64,000 nt of DNA from Hahnella lacustris (GCA_965194655.1 OZ239148.1:1860001-1924000), one strand, 5' to 3'; numbered from the stretch's first letter, positions 44,632 through 54,213 are shown. The notes: a model not told the origin generated them from the letters alone. Numbers and translations: made by a program.

Positions 44632-44649
44632 GAGCTCAGCATATGCAAG

Positions 44650-44679
44650 AAAAAGGCCAGCGACAACTGTCGCTGGCCT
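44650..44679 (-). terminator. Terminator/attenuator after the giant repeat gene
   Basis: AGGCCAGCGACA (44654-44665) and TGTCGCTGGCCT (44668-44679) form a strong stem followed on the minus strand by a T5 run. It lies 18 bases beyond the giant-gene stop and immediately before the next leftward gene. There is hardly room for a promoter between them, so downstream genes may rely on partial read-through. Confidence 0.88.
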
Positions 44680-44696
44680 GACACAAAGCCTAGGAC

Positions 44697-47600
44697 CTAG
44701 CTCTGACGTCCAAGTGCATCTTTCTGAGACTGAGACATCACAGCCACTTGATCGGTCGTAAACGATGCACTCAGAGAGGTCATCACCGCGAGATCCCTGG
44801 TCTCAAGGGCTTGAATTTGCGCTGTGGTCAGGGTCTGGATCTGATTGGTGTTCAAATTTCCAGCCTGTGCCGTCGATAGCGCCTTCACCTGATCAGTGGT
44901 GAGGTTCGAGGTCTGGGCCGTGGTAAGGCTCGCGATCGCTGCCGTACTCAAGGCTGCAAAGTCCCTGGTCTCCATCGCAACCAGCTGGGCCGTGGTCAGT
45001 TTCGGTGCCTGAACACTCGTCAGTACTTCAGTCTGGCGAGTGGTCAAGGCCTCAATCTGAGCATCAGTCAGAATCGAGATCTGGGCCGTGCTCAGAGCGG
45101 CAGTCTGTGCGGTTGAGAGCCTCGATATTTGCTCGTCCGTGATACTCACCACCTGCGCCGTGCTCATGTTTGAGACCGCATCAGAGGACAACAGGGCAAA
45201 GTCACGCGTCTCCATCACCTGAATCTGTGCGGTCGTCAGGGCTGCCACCTGAGCGGTGCTCAGCGTGGGCGCCTGTATGGTCGTCAGAGCCTGGATCTGG
45301 GCCGTGGTCAATGCAGCAACCTGTGCTGTGGTGAGAGCGGCGGTCTGGGCAGTGGTCAGCCTTCTCACCTGCTCATCACTGAGGACGGCTGTCTGAGCCG
45401 TGGAGAGCCCACCAAGTCCTGCGGCTGCGAAGAGAACCAGATCTCTGGTCTCGAGCGCTGCGATCTGCGCAGTCGTCAACGAAACGATCTGAGCAGTAGA
45501 CAGGGTCGGCGCCTGCGTGGTTGAGATGGCCTCAATCTGGGCTGCGGTCAAGGAGGACACCAAGGCCGTCGTCAATTGCGCCACCTGCGCCGTCGTCATT
45601 CGAGTCACCTGATCCGTCGTGAGCGATGTCACCTGGGCGGTGCTGAGACCAGAGAAGGCGCTCGCGGACATGAGGACCATATCCCTTGTCTCAACCTTCG
45701 AGATCTGGGCAGTGGTCAAGGCCTGGATCTGAGCATCGCTGAGGCTCGGAGCCTGAGTCGTAGAGATGGCCTCGACCTGCGCGGTGGTCAACACGGCAAC
45801 CTGGGCGGTCGAGAGCGATCCCAAGGCGTCCACACTCAGACGGGCAAAGTCATCAGCCTCCATGCCTCTCACCTGAGCAGTAGACATGGCACCCAGTTGA
45901 TCAGCACTCAAGGCCGCAGCCTGGCGAGTCGTCAGAGCCACCACTTGTGCAGTCGAGAAGGCCGCGACTCGGTCGGATGCCAGGTTGGTGACCTGATCGG
46001 TGGTGAGAGCCTCTACCTGAGCAGTGCTGAGGCCAGCCATCTGAGCCGTGGTGAGATCGCCCATAACGCTGGCGTTCAACGCAGCAAGATCTTGGGTCTC
46101 GATGGCTCGGACCTGTGCTGTGCTCCAGACTGCCACCTGCTCACCCGAGAGCGCTGCCGCTTGTTTAGTGGTCAGGGCCTCCACTTGAGCCGTGGTCAGC
46201 ACTGCGGTTCGGGTGGAAGACAGATCAGCCAATTGGCTCACCGTGATCGCCTGTACCTGATCCGTCGTCAGCTTGGCAACCTGCGCCGTGGTCATTTCAC
46301 TGACCGCAGAGGCAGACAACAAGGCCAGATCACGAGTCTCGAGGGCCACGATCTGCGCAGTTGTGAGGGCAGACAATCGATCACCCTGCAGGCTGGCGGC
46401 CTGTGTGGTGGTGATGGCTGCGACCTGTGCAGTTGAGAGCGTCGAGATGCGAGCAGGCTCAATGGAGTTCACTTGATTCGCTGTGAGCGAGCCGATCTGA
46501 TTTTCAGAGAGTGCTGACAACTGGGCGGTCGAGAGTCGCTCAAAAATCACATTGCGCATCACTGTGAGATCTCGAGTCTCCATCGCTCCGATCTGAGCGG
46601 TGGTCATGGCTGCAGCCTGCTCATCCTTGATCACAGCGGCCTGCGCCGTCGTAAAGGCCTCAACCTGTGCCGTGCTCATCGCCGTGAATCGAGTTGAATC
46701 CATGACGTCAATTTGGGCTGTGGTCAATGCAGCGACCTGAGCCGTCAAGAGCGCCTGAACCTGGGCAGTCGAGAGCGTTTCGGCCGCCTCTTGACTCATT
46801 GCTGCTATGTCTCGCGTCTGAATGGCTTGGATCTGCGCTGTGGACAGTCCGCGAACCTGGTCGCCTTGGAATGCTGCAAACTGTGCCGTCGTCATGGCGG
46901 AGATCTGCTGCGTGCCAATGCCCGATACCTGCGTAGACGTCATACTCTGAATCTGAGCAGTGGTCAGGTTTGCAGCCTGATCCGTGGTGAGGGCGTTGAT
47001 CTGTGCCGTCGAGAGTCCACTGATGGCGTCATTCTTGATAGAAGCCACATCCGCTGCATCCATAGCCACCAGTTGGGCCGTAGAAAGCGCAGAAACCTGC
47101 TCACCCTCTAGCTTAGCGATTTGTGATCCGGAGAGCGCCTGTACAGCCGAAGTGTTGAGTGCAGCGACCTGAGCGGAGCTCAAGTAGGTGACCTGGGACG
47201 TGGTCAATGCCGCCGCCTGATTCGCCGTGAGGGCACTGACTTGGTCCGAGGTCAAGTTGCGAGTCTGATCCTCACTGAAGCTCGCAGGAACCACGGAATC
47301 CAATGCAGCAATCTGTGCAGTGGTAAATCCGACAATCCGCTCAGACTCGATCACAGACACCTGGGCTGTTGACAATGTTGCAGCCTGTGAGGTGGTTATC
47401 GCGTTGATCTGGGCCGTCGAGAGCTGCTGCATCTGGGCCGTGGTCAGTATGTCCACATCCTCTGCATTCAGCGCTGCAATGTGGGCGGTGGTGAGCGCTC
47501 CGACTTGATCAGCGGTGAGTTGAACGACTTGGGCAGTCGAGAGCGTCGCAACCTGACTTGAAGTCATTGCAGCCAGGTCAGTCGTCTCGATTGCAACCAC

Positions 47601-50600
47601 CTGGGCGGTCGTCAAGACGGCAACATCTCGCGTTTCGAGCGCCTGGATCTGAGCAGTCGTCATTCCGGCAATCTGGTTTGCAGACAGGGCCTGAGCCTGA
47701 GCCGTACTCAGCGTCTCGACGTGGGCGGTAGTCAGCACCGCCACATCCCTGGTCTCCATCGCTACGATCTGAGCGGTACTCAGACTCGTGATCTGATCAT
47801 TGGAGAGCTTGGCAACCTGGGCAGTAGTGAGAGCCTCCACTTGAGCAGTGGTCAATCCAGCAGTCTGCGTGGTGAGCAACGCGCTGATCTGAGCCGTGGT
47901 CAGTTGCGCCACTTGATCAGTGGTGAGCGCCGACACCTGAGCCGTGGTCATGGCCTGAATCTGCTGCGAGGTGAGCTTAGACACATCTGTCGTCTCAATC
48001 GCAACCACTTGAGCGGTGGTCAAAGCAGCCACATCTCGTGTCTCCATGGTCGCAATCTGAGCGGTCGACAAGACTGCAATCTGCTCAGTTGTCAGCTTGG
48101 CCGCCTGAGCAGTCGTGAGGGCAGCCACCTGAGCGGTGGTCAACGCAGCGATATCAGTTGTCTCTATGGCACTAACCTGGGCGGTGCTCAAAGCCGCAAC
48201 ATCTCGAGTTTCGAGAGCCACAACCTGAGCAGTCGAGAGCGCTTGAACCTGAGCGGTGCTTAGGCCTGCCATCTGTGTTTCGGACAAGCCGACGATTTGA
48301 GCGGTGGTGAGTGCTGCAACATCCTGCGTCTCAATGGCCGCAATCTGCGCCGTACTCATCTCCACCAACTGCTTGGTCGCCATCGCAGCAACCTGCGCTG
48401 TGGTCAGCCCAACAATCTGCGCTGTGGTCAGCCCAGCAATATCTCGCGTCTCAATGGCCACGACCTGGGCCGTAGACAACTGGGCCACCTGGTCCGTGGT
48501 CAGCTTCGAGAGCTGTGCTGTCGTCAACGCAGCAATCTGCTCAGACGTCAAGGAACTCACGGAACTCGTCGCAATCGACGACACCTGTGCAGTGCTCATC
48601 GTCGTGAAGTCTCGGGTCTCAATGGCCGCCAGCTGCGCCGTCGTCAGGTTCGCAACCTGCTCCGTCGTAAAGGCACCCACCTGCTGCGAGTTCATCGATG
48701 CGATCTGAGCCGTGGTCAGCGACACCGCATCCTGGGTCTCAAGCGCAGCCACCTGGGCTGTACTCAGCCCAGAGAGCTGCAGCGTGCTCAGCGCATTCAC
48801 CTGCGCCGTGGTCAGTGCCACAACTTGAGCCGTGGTCAGTGCAGCCGTCTGCTCCGAAGAGAAGGCCGCCACCTGTGCTGTGGTTAAGCTCTCCAGGTTG
48901 CTGGTCGTGATCGCCGCCACCTGAGCCGTCGTCAGCGCGGCCACCTGTGCCGTGCTCAAAGCGCCAGTCTGGTCTGTCGTCAGATAGGTGATCTGAGTGT
49001 CCGTGAGCACCACATTGGGCAGCTGTACGGTGGTTAATGCCACCACCTGCGCAGAGCTCAAGGCTGCCGACTGTAGGGTGCTCAGCGCACTCACCTGAGC
49101 CGTGCTCATTTCCACCAGATCACGCGTCTCAAGCGAGGCCACCTGAGCGGTCGTCAACGCAGCCACCTGGGCCGTGCTCAGCGCAACCGCCTGATCTGTG
49201 GTCAGAGCCACAATGTTCGCCGTGCTCAGTGCCACCAGATCACGCGTCTCCAAAGCCCGAACCTGAGCCGTCGAGAGCGCTGCCACCTGGGCAGTCGTCA
49301 AAGCCGAAGCCTGGGTCGTGAGCAAGGCCTCAACCTGCGCCGTCGTCAACTGAGCAGCCTGATCTGTCGTCAGCACCGCAATCTGTGCCGTGCTCAAAGC
49401 CTGTACCTGCTCCGTGATCAGCTTGGAGACATCCGTCGTCTCAATCGCAACCACCTGCGCCGTCGTCAACGCAGCTACATCTCGCGTCTGCATCGCAGCC
49501 ACCTGCGCCGTCGTCAACGCAGCTACCTGCTCCGTCGTTAACGAAGAAGCTTGGGCAGTCGAGAGCGCCGACACCTGTGCGGTGGTCAAGGCTTGAAGGT
49601 CTAGGGTTTCAATAGCCTGAACCTGTGCCGTGGTCAAGGCAGCCACTTGCTCTGTCGTGAGCTTGGCTGTCTGGGCGGTTGAAAGGGCAGCAATCTGAGC
49701 CGTTCCAATCGCCGCAAAATCACGGGTCTCCACTGTCACCAGCTGTGCTGTGGTCAGACTGCTGACTTGATCCGTCGTGAGCGCAGCAGCTTGGGCGGTG
49801 GTGAGGGCATTCACCTGGGCTGTGGTGAGACTTGCCACCTGAGCCGTGGTGAGGCTTGCCACCTGGGCCGTGCTCATCAGCGCCAGGTCACGTGTCTCAA
49901 GCACACTCAACTGAGCAGTGCTCAAAGAGGTGAGCTGATCCGTGGTGAGCCCAGCCACCTGCGTCGTGGTGATAGCCTGCACCTGAGCAGTGGTCAAGGC
50001 CGCTGCCTGGGTCGAGGTCAGCACATTGACTTGGGCGGTGCTGAGTGCAGCCAACTGGTCAGTCTCGAGTTTCGCGGTCTGAGCGGTCGAGAGTGCGGAG
50101 ACCTGAGCAGTGGTCAAGGATGCAACATCCCGCGTTTCAAGGGCTACAACCTGGGCTGTCGACAGTGCCGCGATCTGCTCCGTCGTCATGCTCGCGGCCT
50201 GAGCCGTCGTTAGCGCCTCAATCTGAGCGGTGGTCAGGCCCGCCACCTGGGCCGTGGTCATCGCGGCCACCTGTGCGGTGCTGAGTGAGGCAAGGTCTCT
50301 TGTCTCCAGGGCAGCGACCTGTGCCGTGCTCAGCGCAGCAACCTGCTCAGTCGTCAGCGTAGGCGCTTGAGTAGAAGTAAGTGCGGTGATCTGTGCGGTG
50401 GTCAAGGCAACCAGATCTTGTGTCTCGATGACCGAGATCTGAGCGGTGGTCAGATTGGCCAATTGACTGTCTGTTAGCTTCACTGCTTGAGCAGTGCTCA
50501 AGGCCTGAACCTGGTCAGAACGAAGTGCTGTGGTCTGACTCGTTAACAGCGCATTAATCTGCGCAGTGGAAAGCTGGGACACCTGATCTGTGGTGAGGGA

Positions 50601-53600
50601 GGCAATCTGAGCCGTGGTCAGCGCGACGATTTGGGCCGTGGTCAGCGAGGAAACATCAGTTGTCTCAATCGCAGCAACCTGCGCTGTCGTCAGAGACGCA
50701 ATATCGCGGGTCTGCATTGCAGCCAGCTGCGCGGTGCTCAGTGTGGCGACCTGCTCGGTGGTGAGGGTGGACACCTGTGTTTCGGACAAGCCGACGATTT
50801 GAGCGGTGGTGAGTGCTGCAACATCCTGCGTCTCAATGGCCGCAATCTGCGCCGTACTCATCTCCACCAACTGCTTGGTCGCCATCGCAGCAACCTGCGC
50901 TGTGGTCAGCCCAACAATCTGCGCTGTGGTCAGCCCAGCAATATCTCGCGTCTCAATGGCCACGACCTGGGCCGTAGACAACTGGGCCACCTGGTCCGTG
51001 GTCAGCTTCGAGAGCTGTGCTGTCGTCAACGCAGCAATCTGCTCAGACGTCAAGGAACTCACGGAACTCGTCGCAATCGACGACACCTGTGCAGTGCTCA
51101 TCGTCGTGAAGTCTCGGGTCTCAATGGCCGCCAGCTGCGCCGTCGTCAGGTTCGCAACCTGCTCCGTCGTAAAGGCACCCACCTGCTGCGAGTTCATCGA
51201 TGCGATCTGAGCCGTGGTCAGCGACACCGCATCCTGGGTCTCAAGCGCAGCCACCTGGGCTGTACTCAGCCCAGAGAGCTGCAGCGTGCTCAGCGCATTC
51301 ACCTGCGCCGTGGTCAGTGCCACAACTTGAGCCGTGGTCAGTGCAGCCGTCTGCTCCGAAGAGAAGGCCGCCACCTGTGCTGTGGTTAAGCTCTCCAGGT
51401 TGCTGGTCGTGATCGCCGCCACCTGAGCCGTCGTCAGCGCGGCCACCTGTGCCGTGCTCAAAGCGCCAGTCTGGTCTGTCGTCAGATAGGTGATCTGAGT
51501 GTCCGTGAGCACCACATTGGGCAGCTGTACGGTGGTTAATGCCACCACCTGCGCAGAGCTCAAGGCTGCCGACTGTAGGGTGCTCAGCGCACTCACCTGA
51601 GCCGTGCTCATTTCCACCAGATCACGCGTCTCAAGCGAGGCCACCTGAGCGGTCGTCAACGCAGCCACCTGGGCCGTGCTCAGCGCAACCGCCTGATCTG
51701 TGGTCAGAGCCACAATGTTCGCCGTGCTCAGTGCCACCAGATCACGCGTCTCCAAAGCCCGAACCTGAGCCGTCGAGAGCGCTGCCACCTGGGCAGTCGT
51801 CAAAGCCGAAGCCTGGGTCGTGAGCAAGGCCTCAACCTGCGCCGTCGTCAACTGAGCAGCCTGATCTGTCGTCAGCACCGCAATCTGTGCCGTGCTCAAA
51901 GCCTGTACCTGCTCCGTGATCAGCTTGGAGACATCCGTCGTCTCAATCGCAACCACCTGCGCCGTCGTCAACGCAGCCACATCTCGCGTCTGCATCGCAG
52001 CCACCTGCGCCGTCGTCAACGCAGCTACCTGCTCCGTCGTTAACGAAGAAGCTTGGGACGTTGTGAGGGATACGATTTGGGCCGTGGTCAAGCCAGCGAT
52101 CTGCTCCGAGGTGAACTGCTGGATCTGAGTTGACGTCAATGACTCAATCTGGTCTGTCGTAAACGCAGCGACCTGGGCCGTAGTGAAATTCTCAATACTC
52201 GGCAGGTTCAACGAGCCAATCTGAGTGCTGGTCAGCGAAGACAGCTGAGCCGTCGTCAGCCCAGTCACCTGCTCGGTTGCCAAAGCGGCAATCTGGGTGG
52301 TCTGGAGGGCTTGAATCTGTGCCGTGCTCAGGCCAGAGATCTGGGCCGTAGTCAGGGCGGAGAGGTCCGAAGTATCAATTCCTCTGACCTGCAAGGTCGT
52401 CAGAGAGACCAATTGGGCCGTCGACAGAGACGTGGCTTGATCGGTGTTGAGCGCGGCCAATTGATTCGTGCTCAGAGCAGAGATCTGGGCAGTGCTCAGT
52501 GCTGCGACCTGAACGGTCAAAAGACTGGAGATGGACTGAGTCTGGAGACCCGTAATGCCAGTCTCAATCACACTGATCTGCGCCGTTGAGAGCGTCACCA
52601 ACTGGTCGGTCGTCAGACCCGCGACTTGGCGAGTCGTCAGCTGACTCAACTGCGCAGTCGTCAGTGCTGCCACTTGCGTCGTTAACAATGCTGCAATGTC
52701 GCGTGTCTCGATGCCAGAGATTGAGTCAGCAGCGAGAGCAGCAACTTGGGCGGTCGACAGTGACTGGACTTGGTCAGTGCTCAGACTGGTGATCTGATCA
52801 CCGCTCAACACATTCACTTGTGCTGTTGTCAATGCGGCGAGTTGCTGCGTCGACAGGGTCTGGACCTGTCTTGTGTCAAACGCTTGCAGTTGTGCAGTAC
52901 TGAGCGCGGCAACCTGGGCGGTGCTCAGCCCTCCAATGTCTCTGGTCTCAATGGCTGAGGCGCCGGTGGCTCCCAGGGCCACCACTTGAGCAGTAGAGAG
53001 CGAGGCAATCTGGGCACTATCGAGTGCAACCACTTGTTTTGTGTCAAGAGATGAGATCTGCGCCGTGCTGAGCGCCGCCACCTGCGCCGTGCTCAACGCA
53101 TCCACCTGACGCGTCGTGAGCGCCGCTACTTGGGCCGTCGTGAGGTCATCTAGCTTGGCCGTCTCAATCGCAGCCAGATCCACCGTCTCAATCGCAGCAA
53201 TCTGCTGCGTCGTCATCTTCGAGAGCTGCGCTGTGCTCAGCGCCGCCACCTGCGTCGAGGTCAGCGCGGCAACTTGACGCGTCGTCAGTGCCTCCACCTG
53301 CGCCGTGCTCAGGTTGGAGACCTGCGCCGTACTCATCGCAGCAATGTCTCTCGTCTCAATCGCCGCCACCTGCGCCGTGCTCAGGTTCGAGACCTGCGCA
53401 GCCGTTAACGCTGCAGCCTGCCGCGTGTTCAACGCTGCCACCTGCTTCGTATCAAATGCAGAGACCTGCGCCGTGCTGAGCGCCGCCACCTGCGCCGTGC
53501 TCAACGCATCCACCTGACGCGTCGTGAGCGCCGCTACTTGGGCCGTCGTGAGGTCATCTAGCTTGGCCGTCGTCATCACGGCAATGTCTCGCGTCTCAAT

Positions 53601-54155
53601 TGCAGCGAGCTGACTGGTCCCCATGCTGGAGACCTGAGCTGTGGTCAAGGCTGCGGCTTGTCCGGTCGTGATGGCAGCAATCTGTTTTGTGTCGAGCGCA
53701 GCGAGTTGGGCTGTCGTCAGCGTTGACAACTGCGAAGTGCCAATGGCTGCGATGTCGCGAGTTTCGATGGAGGCGAGTTGGGCTGTCGTAAGGACCGCGA
53801 CTTGGGCGGTAGAGAGCGTCGCGAACTGGAGCGTGGTCATAGCGACCATCTGCTGAGTAGAGAAGTTGTCGATGTCATCAACTTCGAGGGCTGCCACCTG
53901 CTCCGTGTTCAGCGCTGAGACCTTCACGCCCATGTACTGCATCTGGGTTTCGATCAGCCCGACGATTTGCTCTGCAGAGAGCGCTTGAATCTGGCGGGTA
54001 GAGAGCGCAGTGAACTGCGATTCCGTGAGTCCCGAGACTGCGGCAGTCGTAACCAGTCGAACCTGAGTGGTGGTCAGGGACGCTATGTCGGACGTTGCGA
54101 CCGAGGATATCGTCGCGTTGCTCCAACCCGTTACTGTCGAATTTTCGATGGCCAT
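44697..54155 (-). CDS. Giant octapeptide-repeat protein (3152 aa), late flagellar promoter
   Basis: Function unknown. The ATG at 54155 has AAGGAC five bases ahead. Apart from short end regions the protein is an uninterrupted series of octads, L/I/M-[S/T]-[T]-x-Q-[V/I/L]-x-[A/S], e.g. LTTAQVAA, LSTDQVQS, with variants I/LETRDxAx at intervals. By length there are close to 390 octads. Two hydroxyl residues per octad make it exceptionally Thr/Ser-rich. I saw no cysteine and very few aromatics. There is no Sec signal, lipobox, transmembrane helix, RTX glycine repeat or LPxTG. The N-terminus (MAIENSTVTGWSNATISSV) is polar like substrates of the flagellar export system, which is inference only. Neighbours are fliJ upstream and glycan genes downstream. 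A sigma28 promoter lies ahead. It could be a filament-associated, adhesive or surface-layer protein. Confidence 0.9.
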   Translation of the reverse strand: MAIENSTVTGWSNATISSVATSDIASLTTTQVRLVTTAAVSGLTESQFTALSTRQIQALSAEQIVGLIETQMQYMGVKVSALNTEQVAALEVDDIDNFSTQQMVAMTTLQFATLSTAQVAVLTTAQLASIETRDIAAIGTSQLSTLTTAQLAALDTKQIAAITTGQAAALTTAQVSSMGTSQLAAIETRDIAVMTTAKLDDLTTAQVAALTTRQVDALSTAQVAALSTAQVSAFDTKQVAALNTRQAAALTAAQVSNLSTAQVAAIETRDIAAMSTAQVSNLSTAQVEALTTRQVAALTSTQVAALSTAQLSKMTTQQIAAIETVDLAAIETAKLDDLTTAQVAALTTRQVDALSTAQVAALSTAQISSLDTKQVVALDSAQIASLSTAQVVALGATGASAIETRDIGGLSTAQVAALSTAQLQAFDTRQVQTLSTQQLAALTTAQVNVLSGDQITSLSTDQVQSLSTAQVAALAADSISGIETRDIAALLTTQVAALTTAQLSQLTTRQVAGLTTDQLVTLSTAQISVIETGITGLQTQSISSLLTVQVAALSTAQISALSTNQLAALNTDQATSLSTAQLVSLTTLQVRGIDTSDLSALTTAQISGLSTAQIQALQTTQIAALATEQVTGLTTAQLSSLTSTQIGSLNLPSIENFTTAQVAAFTTDQIESLTSTQIQQFTSEQIAGLTTAQIVSLTTSQASSLTTEQVAALTTAQVAAMQTRDVAALTTAQVVAIETTDVSKLITEQVQALSTAQIAVLTTDQAAQLTTAQVEALLTTQASALTTAQVAALSTAQVRALETRDLVALSTANIVALTTDQAVALSTAQVAALTTAQVASLETRDLVEMSTAQVSALSTLQSAALSSAQVVALTTVQLPNVVLTDTQITYLTTDQTGALSTAQVAALTTAQVAAITTSNLESLTTAQVAAFSSEQTAALTTAQVVALTTAQVNALSTLQLSGLSTAQVAALETQDAVSLTTAQIASMNSQQVGAFTTEQVANLTTAQLAAIETRDFTTMSTAQVSSIATSSVSSLTSEQIAALTTAQLSKLTTDQVAQLSTAQVVAIETRDIAGLTTAQIVGLTTAQVAAMATKQLVEMSTAQIAAIETQDVAALTTAQIVGLSETQVSTLTTEQVATLSTAQLAAMQTRDIASLTTAQVAAIETTDVSSLTTAQIVALTTAQIASLTTDQVSQLSTAQINALLTSQTTALRSDQVQALSTAQAVKLTDSQLANLTTAQISVIETQDLVALTTAQITALTSTQAPTLTTEQVAALSTAQVAALETRDLASLSTAQVAAMTTAQVAGLTTAQIEALTTAQAASMTTEQIAALSTAQVVALETRDVASLTTAQVSALSTAQTAKLETDQLAALSTAQVNVLTSTQAAALTTAQVQAITTTQVAGLTTDQLTSLSTAQLSVLETRDLALMSTAQVASLTTAQVASLTTAQVNALTTAQAAALTTDQVSSLTTAQLVTVETRDFAAIGTAQIAALSTAQTAKLTTEQVAALTTAQVQAIETLDLQALTTAQVSALSTAQASSLTTEQVAALTTAQVAAMQTRDVAALTTAQVVAIETTDVSKLITEQVQALSTAQIAVLTTDQAAQLTTAQVEALLTTQASALTTAQVAALSTAQVRALETRDLVALSTANIVALTTDQAVALSTAQVAALTTAQVASLETRDLVEMSTAQVSALSTLQSAALSSAQVVALTTVQLPNVVLTDTQITYLTTDQTGALSTAQVAALTTAQVAAITTSNLESLTTAQVAAFSSEQTAALTTAQVVALTTAQVNALSTLQLSGLSTAQVAALETQDAVSLTTAQIASMNSQQVGAFTTEQVANLTTAQLAAIETRDFTTMSTAQVSSIATSSVSSLTSEQIAALTTAQLSKLTTDQVAQLSTAQVVAIETRDIAGLTTAQIVGLTTAQVAAMATKQLVEMSTAQIAAIETQDVAALTTAQIVGLSETQMAGLSTAQVQALSTAQVVALETRDVAALSTAQVSAIETTDIAALTTAQVAALTTAQAAKLTTEQIAVLSTAQIATMETRDVAALTTAQVVAIETTDVSKLTSQQIQAMTTAQVSALTTDQVAQLTTAQISALLTTQTAGLTTAQVEALTTAQVAKLSNDQITSLSTAQIVAMETRDVAVLTTAHVETLSTAQAQALSANQIAGMTTAQIQALETRDVAVLTTAQVVAIETTDLAAMTSSQVATLSTAQVVQLTADQVGALTTAHIAALNAEDVDILTTAQMQQLSTAQINAITTSQAATLSTAQVSVIESERIVGFTTAQIAALDSVVPASFSEDQTRNLTSDQVSALTANQAAALTTSQVTYLSSAQVAALNTSAVQALSGSQIAKLEGEQVSALSTAQLVAMDAADVASIKNDAISGLSTAQINALTTDQAANLTTAQIQSMTSTQVSGIGTQQISAMTTAQFAAFQGDQVRGLSTAQIQAIQTRDIAAMSQEAAETLSTAQVQALLTAQVAALTTAQIDVMDSTRFTAMSTAQVEAFTTAQAAVIKDEQAAAMTTAQIGAMETRDLTVMRNVIFERLSTAQLSALSENQIGSLTANQVNSIEPARISTLSTAQVAAITTTQAASLQGDRLSALTTAQIVALETRDLALLSASAVSEMTTAQVAKLTTDQVQAITVSQLADLSSTRTAVLTTAQVEALTTKQAAALSGEQVAVWSTAQVRAIETQDLAALNASVMGDLTTAQMAGLSTAQVEALTTDQVTNLASDRVAAFSTAQVVALTTRQAAALSADQLGAMSTAQVRGMEADDFARLSVDALGSLSTAQVAVLTTAQVEAISTTQAPSLSDAQIQALTTAQISKVETRDMVLMSASAFSGLSTAQVTSLTTDQVTRMTTAQVAQLTTALVSSLTAAQIEAISTTQAPTLSTAQIVSLTTAQIAALETRDLVLFAAAGLGGLSTAQTAVLSDEQVRRLTTAQTAALTTAQVAALTTAQIQALTTIQAPTLSTAQVAALTTAQIQVMETRDFALLSSDAVSNMSTAQVVSITDEQISRLSTAQTAALSTAQISILTDAQIEALTTRQTEVLTSVQAPKLTTAQLVAMETRDFAALSTAAIASLTTAQTSNLTTDQVKALSTAQAGNLNTNQIQTLTTAQIQALETRDLAVMTSLSASFTTDQVAVMSQSQKDALGRQS
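48273..49555 (-). repeat. 1283-bp duplicated block, copy 2 (residues about 1534-1961)
   Basis: This block matches 50775-52057 at a constant offset of 2502 bases. The only difference noticed is T at 49476 against C at 51978, a silent change. Both edges fall within octads (shared CTGTGTTTCGGACAAGCC at one end and GAAGAAGCTTGGG at the other), and the sequences diverge at once outside. The offset equals 834 residues, i.e. 104 octads plus the two extra residues of one irregular unit (VVLTDTQITY). Confidence 0.93.
50775..52057 (-). repeat. 1283-bp duplicated block, copy 1 (residues about 700-1127)
   Basis: Partner of 48273-49555. Near identity over 1283 bases inside a repeat array that is otherwise well diverged points to a recent duplication or gene conversion within the gene. 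Confidence 0.93.
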
Positions 54156-54178
54156 CGTCAGTCCTTATCGCTTCCTGA

Positions 54179-54193
54179 GGGCGAAATTCGCCC
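54179..54193. promoter_or_regulatory. Palindrome in the leader of the giant gene
   Basis: GGGCGAA-A-TTCGCCC is a perfect 7-bp inverted repeat lying 24 bases upstream of the ATG and downstream of the expected start of transcription. It could be a small leader hairpin or a protein site. No factor is recognised. Confidence 0.45.
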
Positions 54194-54213
54194 ACTTTTT
54201 CTAGTTCTCTCAA

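Larger units (their letters stand above)
44697..54100 (-). repeat. 24-bp tandem coding repeats with a 240-bp higher-order unit
   Basis: The octads are encoded by 24-bp units around GTG-GTC-AxG-GCx-GCx-ACC-TGx-GCx when read on the plus strand (for example GCCGTCGTCAACGCAGCCACC). Most units differ at synonymous sites, so the array is old and kept at protein level. In the C-terminal third, ETRD octads recur every ten units (80 residues, 240 bp). Further towards the N-terminus the spacing varies, with 5, 7 and 10 octads seen. Confidence 0.9.

Noticed and set aside
45576..53856. Many plus-strand open frames (up to 286 codons) opposite the giant repeat gene
   Set aside because: They are periodic antisense shadows of the 24-bp repeat, low in complexity and repeated with the duplicated block. 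None has a distinct ribosome site or family resemblance.
44697..54155. CRISPR array or RTX toxin
   Set aside because: The 24-bp units are contiguous coding repeats without spacers, and the octads lack the glycine-aspartate RTX nonapeptide or any secretion signal typical of RTX proteins.
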